Shown here: positions 5,288 to 8,008 of the stretch, one piece after another | Layout: each line of letters opens with the position of its first letter | How positions within the stretch are numbered: position 1 is the stretch's first letter | Origin: Candidatus Pacearchaeota archaeon | GTDB lineage: Archaea; Nanoarchaeota; Nanoarchaeia; Pacearchaeales; GW2011-AR1 | Reading direction: 5' to 3' | Length of the DNA: 8,008 nucleotides | Assembly (NCBI GenBank): GCA_002690445.1 | Contig: NZER01000331.1 | Coordinates: forward strand, 1 to 8,008 | The notes under the pieces: generated by a model | The model's input: only the letters and a program-made list of their open reading frames with translations | Told to the model about the DNA's origin: nothing | The model's database searches: none | Made by a program: the position numbers and the translations under genes

Positions 5288-6125
5288 ATTTTAGCTCATC
5301 ATCTAATGCGTGGGGATCATCCTTTGTAATATACCTATACAATAGTGGACTTATATACGCGATTAAGCGGTCATCCTTTTTGTCTCCTACTATCATAAAT
5401 CCGCATCTGAGCCACATCGCTAACAGAGCTATCCCGTTATTCTTGCTAAGATTGCCCTTGTTATCCTTCATCTTAACTTTTCTTGCTCGCCAGTTCTTAT
5501 CTCTTCCCTTCCTGACTGGCATCTGGTTTATACGACTGGCCCACCCTTCCAAGTAGTCATAACCATCAATAAAAAGTATCTTGGAGAACCTTCTTAGAGA
5601 TTTATTAACTCTATAGTAATTTCCTTGGTCTTCTGGCAGCGCCCATATGAATTTAACATGAGCCAAATTGCCATTGATATGTCCCTTTTCCTCATTTGTT
5701 AAATCTCTTTTGCCTGTAGAAAAGTCCATAGAGTATTTAGTCTCTAAGTCTCTAAATCTCCATACCCTACCTTCATCAGACTTCCAGTTAAAGTCACCAT
5801 CATGGTACGTAGTCTTTCCTATGGCAGACTCAACCTGTATCGGCATATCAAAGTGTTCAATAATGTCTAACCACTTCTTACAGTCAGCGTGGTAGGACTT
5901 CATATTATAGACCTCCATACCATCGAAATCATAGGATAGGTTAGCGTTTTCCAATGACTCTTCATGTCTTGCTTCTTTTCTTTTCCTCTGGGCTACATCT
6001 ATACCAAAAAGCATAGCTGTATTCTTATATTCCTTATGTATCCTATGTTCATTTGGAGATAGCCCCAATGCAAAATAGTCTGCATATTGCGTAGCCTGTC
6101 TAATACTATGTGTTAAGCCACGCAT
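5241..6125 (-). CDS. Unknown 294-aa basic protein, first gene of the minus-strand operon
   Basis: I do not recognise this protein. It has no signal peptide or clear membrane helix; the most hydrophobic stretch, GIALLAMWLRCGFMIVG at about 231-247, is short and interrupted by Arg. A very basic segment lies at 205-224 (RKGRDKNWRARKVKMK), and Trp, Tyr and Asp are frequent through 80-200. The basic segment suggests nucleic-acid contact. I found no HUH relaxase pattern, no Walker A, no polymerase motif and no capsid feature. ATG 6125 is the first ATG after a candidate promoter (6134-6162) whose RNA would start about 2 nt before it, so the message looks almost leaderless. It is followed with overlap by the 95-aa and 102-aa genes. 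Confidence 0.75.
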   Translation of the reverse strand: MRGLTHSIRQATQYADYFALGLSPNEHRIHKEYKNTAMLFGIDVAQRKRKEARHEESLENANLSYDFDGMEVYNMKSYHADCKKWLDIIEHFDMPIQVESAIGKTTYHDGDFNWKSDEGRVWRFRDLETKYSMDFSTGKRDLTNEEKGHINGNLAHVKFIWALPEDQGNYYRVNKSLRRFSKILFIDGYDYLEGWASRINQMPVRKGRDKNWRARKVKMKDNKGNLSKNNGIALLAMWLRCGFMIVGDKKDDRLIAYISPLLYRYITKDDPHALDDELKYARNKSYDINTTYEV

Positions 6126-6133
6126 CTATCTGT

Positions 6134-6162
6134 ATTACACTAAAATTGCCCAGACCACACAA
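6134..6162 (-). promoter_or_regulatory. Candidate promoter of the three-gene minus-strand operon
   Basis: On the minus strand, TTGTGT (6157-6162) and TGTAAT (6134-6139) are 17 bp apart. The -10 matches 5 of 6 consensus bases; the -35 only 3 of 6. Expected start of RNA is near 6127, two bases before ATG 6125, so there is no room for a Shine-Dalgarno site. It sits just after the terminator of the preceding gene. Confidence 0.4.
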
Positions 6163-6180
6163 CCAATATTGCATTTAGAC

Positions 6181-6211
6181 AAAAAAATAGCCCCCAATTT
6201 AATGGGAGCTA
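6181..6211 (-). terminator. Rho-independent terminator of the 6234-7103 gene
   Basis: On the minus strand a stem with outer TAGC/GCTA and inner CCCA/TGGG pairing (one mismatch between them, small AT loop) is formed by 6211-6188, followed at once by seven Ts (6187-6181). It begins 22 nt after the stop codon of the 6234-7103 gene. This separates that gene from the three-gene operon and supports a bacterial transcription system. Confidence 0.8.
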
Positions 6212-6233
6212 CCTATAAGTTATGTATGTTATA

Positions 6234-7103
6234 TTATGCCAGCTTATACTCAAACTTAGCACCACGCAACTTGTTACCACTAGTATCTGTCTTGCCTTCG
6301 TTGATGTTCTTTCTAACTAGCTGGCCTTTAGCGTGCATAACATTATTCATCTGGTTAAAGAGGTAGTTACCACCGTCTTGTGTTCTTTGTCTTGGACTTC
6401 TGGACTTCTTAGTCGCTCCACCTTTAACCTTATACTCTCCTCTATAGTTTGGAATACTTGCGAGTAGGTCATCATCAGAAGTAGCCTCTAACGCAGCTTT
6501 CTTTACTGCGTTTAGGTCAGCATAACCCGATAATGATTTTAACCCTGTTTTCCATCCTGTAAGCAGGTGTTTTTCCATTAAACCAGCCTCATCCCAGTCT
6601 GTTAGGTTGGGCTGTCTGCCGCCTTTCTTTTCGCGTGGGTCTGCTGGTGTATTGCTACGCCATAAATGAAGACAATCTTTGTAGAAACCTGCCACAGATT
6701 CATTTAAAGCTACTTCATCTCTGTCGATAGCTTTAATGTCATAGAACAACTCCACACGCTTAGTGTCTATTGGCTCTGTTGCTTCGCTCAAGTTGCCCCC
6801 ATTTGTCTCTGCCTTATACTCAGCCTCCTTGATTTTGAATTCAGCAAGTGCGGCTTTATAGGCAGCTACTGGTGCAGCATATCTGTCGAATGTCTTAGTT
6901 TCTTCCCGAAGAACAGCAATTGCTGTCTCGGCCTCTTTGATAGTTAAGTTATTCTTTGCCATAACTGAGACCAGTATATCAGAATAGTAGGGTAATGTCA
7001 AGCCCCAAATGTATTTTATTATGGCATCTGATAATGTGTCATAGGCTATTGCAATACCAGCCGTAAATGACTGAGCGTAAGTCAGTTCCATACCTTTTTG
7101 CAT
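6234..7103 (-). CDS. Unknown 289-aa Ala-rich protein with coiled coil and basic tail
   Basis: I do not recognise this protein. From ATG 7103: a mildly hydrophobic N-terminal stretch (about 8-50, with no clean membrane helix); a likely coiled coil at about 52-100 rich in Ala, Glu and Lys (EAETAIAV, AALAEFKIKEAEYKAE); a middle domain at about 115-215; and a strongly basic, Gly- and Asn-rich tail from about 218 (GGATKKSRSPRQR) to the end. It has its own strong terminator, so it is expressed separately from the neighbouring operon. Its Ala and Gly content is higher than in neighbouring proteins, as in abundant structural or DNA-coating proteins. That could mean a nucleoid-like, partition or virion protein, but none is shown. 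A TTG at 7127 would add 8 residues, but it lies 2 bp from the likely -10 box, so ATG 7103 is preferred. Confidence 0.75.
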   Translation of the reverse strand: MQKGMELTYAQSFTAGIAIAYDTLSDAIIKYIWGLTLPYYSDILVSVMAKNNLTIKEAETAIAVLREETKTFDRYAAPVAAYKAALAEFKIKEAEYKAETNGGNLSEATEPIDTKRVELFYDIKAIDRDEVALNESVAGFYKDCLHLWRSNTPADPREKKGGRQPNLTDWDEAGLMEKHLLTGWKTGLKSLSGYADLNAVKKAALEATSDDDLLASIPNYRGEYKVKGGATKKSRSPRQRTQDGGNYLFNQMNNVMHAKGQLVRKNINEGKTDTSGNKLRGAKFEYKLA

Positions 7104-7204
7104 TTTGGCTTGACCAGAATTGCTCAATATATTAGTGTTTTCGAAGATTCCCGACTACTGCTGGAGGCATAAGACAGTAGGCTATAGCTAAGTATTATAT
7201 TAAT
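7104..7204. promoter_or_regulatory. Divergent promoter region between the polymerase gene and the 6234-7103 gene
   Basis: Rightward: AAGACA (7171-7176) and TATTAT (7193-7198), 16 bp apart, with RNA expected to begin at about 7205, the A of the polymerase ATG. Leftward: a -10 TAATAT on the minus strand at 7129-7134, with a poor -35 near 7152-7157. Between them lie the inverted repeat CTACTG (7155-7160) / CAGTAG (7175-7180) and the palindrome GCTATAGC (7181-7188). The arrangement would let one regulator control replication and the divergent gene together. Confidence 0.45.
7155..7180. repeat. Inverted repeat CTACTG...CAGTAG in the divergent promoter
   Basis: Perfect 6-bp arms with a 14-bp gap. 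The right arm overlaps the -35 hexamer of the polymerase promoter, as expected for a repressor site. Six-base arms are short enough to arise by chance. Confidence 0.35.
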
Positions 7205-8008
7205 ATGAATAAAGTAAACATAGTTAAGAAATGTATACAGCTTTATTCTATTAAGTATTATTTACATTCAGAGTCTTGGAGTGAAGAAAGGTTTGAATAT
7301 AGTCTAGATAGATTTAAACTAATAGATATCCTAAAGGTAAAGAAAGAAGAGAACACTCTTAGTGAAGAGACTTTAATTTATTATAATAATTTCATTGACC
7401 AAGAGGTTAATAGAATTAATATCGGAATGTTGAAGATATATTTATTTTTAACAATTCTATTGTGGCGGGGTCTTACTGAGAAAAGTCAACCTTGGGGGGA
7501 TTATAAGGCCATAAGCAACGTCTATTTACATAAATTCTTCCGTTATGAAGACATTACAACAATAGTTAATCTATTAGTAGCCGCCGAGATACTTGATGAC
7601 CCTAGACCATATAGTAAGGGGAGATGGTCTAAATCTTACCGTTTCCATCCTAATTTAAAATTAATGAAAACTATTCGTCTGGAATATGACTGTAATTGTC
7701 TAGGGGTGGACAAGCTCACTCTCTGGGCCGAAGAGAGTATTAAGACTATAGAAGCCGATACAGACCTATTCGACAACTACTATAGTAACTTTAAGAAAGT
7801 AGAGATAACTCCAGACTCAATGGATATAGTAAAGAACGGCGTATTTCCTAAAGGTGATAACTCTAGACTATGTACCATTAGTGCAACAGAGGCTTTAAAC
7901 AGCTTTGGTAACAGGAAATTTAAGGAAAAGGACTACAGCTCTGCCATTTGCAGATACGATGACAAGACAGGTAGGATATATACAAACTTGTCAAACTATG
8001 CTAAGGAC
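7205..8008 (+). CDS. Family A-like polymerase / replication protein, N-terminal part (codons 1-268; gene continues at base 1)
   Basis: Seen: an open frame starts at ATG 7205 and runs off the window end. Because bases 7910-8008 repeat bases 1-99, the frame continues without a break into 1-741, giving 481 codons. Residues 1-235 are coded before the repeat. There is no 3'-5' exonuclease-like region. Residues about 95-150 (an ISNVYLHKFF helix, then a helix ending in AAEILDD, then a basic SKGRWSKSYRF hairpin) look like a winged-helix DNA-binding fold of the kind found in plasmid initiators. Residues 256-265 (GRIYTNLSNY) lead into the polymerase core. Inferred role: recognition of the element's origin combined with DNA synthesis in the cytoplasm. 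There is no Shine-Dalgarno site; a TATTAT -10 box ends 6 bp before the ATG, suggesting a leaderless or nearly leaderless message. The gene is divergent from the 6234-7103 gene. The polymerase assignment is fairly firm; the winged helix is inferred from pattern only. Confidence 0.8.
   Translation, partial: MNKVNIVKKCIQLYSIKYYLHSESWSEERFEYSLDRFKLIDILKVKKEENTLSEETLIYYNNFIDQEVNRINIGMLKIYLFLTILLWRGLTEKSQPWGDYKAISNVYLHKFFRYEDITTIVNLLVAAEILDDPRPYSKGRWSKSYRFHPNLKLMKTIRLEYDCNCLGVDKLTLWAEESIKTIEADTDLFDNYYSNFKKVEITPDSMDIVKNGVFPKGDNSRLCTISATEALNSFGNRKFKEKDYSSAICRYDDKTGRIYTNLSNYAKD
7910..8008. repeat. Terminal overlap, right copy (circularity signal)
   Basis: Second copy of the 99-base terminal identity. 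It lies inside the polymerase gene (codons 236-268) and should be removed when the sequence is circularised. Confidence 0.95.

Noticed and set aside
5241..6125. Relaxase or HUH Rep for the 294-aa protein.
   Set aside because: No paired-His (HUH) motif followed by a catalytic Tyr helix could be found; the isolated His and Tyr residues do not line up.
1..8008. CRISPR array, IS element, rRNA or tRNA gene.
   Set aside because: No regularly spaced repeats, no transposase with terminal inverted repeats, and no structural RNA signature were seen on either strand.

Overview
The window is one complete small circular DNA element written out linearly with a short overlap. Bases 1-99 are identical to bases 7910-8008, so the circle is 7,909 bp. 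The arbitrary cut falls inside a gene: the ORF that starts at 7205 runs off the right end and continues from base 1 to 741 as one 481-codon gene. Coordinates below stay within the window, so that gene is listed as two pieces.

The DNA is AT-rich. It uses the standard code (TAA, TAG and TGA all end genes). It has Shine-Dalgarno sites before some genes (AGGGAG at 3226, GGGAGG at 5012-5017 on the minus strand, a perfect AGGAGGG near 2994-3000) and a textbook intrinsic terminator (6181-6211). These point to a bacterial plasmid or mobile element, probably assembled from a metagenome or low-to-mid GC genome. I cannot name the host. I see no rRNA, tRNA, CRISPR array, IS element, toxin-antitoxin pair, relaxase, antibiotic-resistance gene or recognisable capsid gene.

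Layout. (1) 7205 -> 741 (+): replication protein with an N-terminal winged-helix-like region and a C-terminal family A (Pol I/T7-like) polymerase palm. (2) 2983 -> 725 (-): large serine recombinase, converging on and overlapping the polymerase gene by 17 bp. (3) 3043-4181 (+): a 65-aa protein translationally coupled (ATGA) to a tyrosine recombinase with a full catalytic set. (4) 4182-4694: about 510 bp without a convincing gene, full of inverted repeats, palindromes and short iteron-like repeats; the best candidate for the origin or another cis-acting control region. (5) 6125 -> 4695 (-): three overlapping genes for unknown proteins of 294, 95 and 102 aa. (6) 7103 -> 6234 (-): a separate gene for an unknown Ala-rich, basic-tailed protein, closed by the terminator. 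The 7104-7204 gap is a divergent promoter region between (6) and (1).

Reading as a whole: a compact mobile replicon that brings its own family A-like polymerase, not a common plasmid Rep, plus two integrases from unrelated mechanistic classes. Four minus-strand proteins I cannot assign are its unexplained payload. The polymerase, both recombinases and the circularity are well supported. The functions of the other genes, the att sites and the origin are inference.
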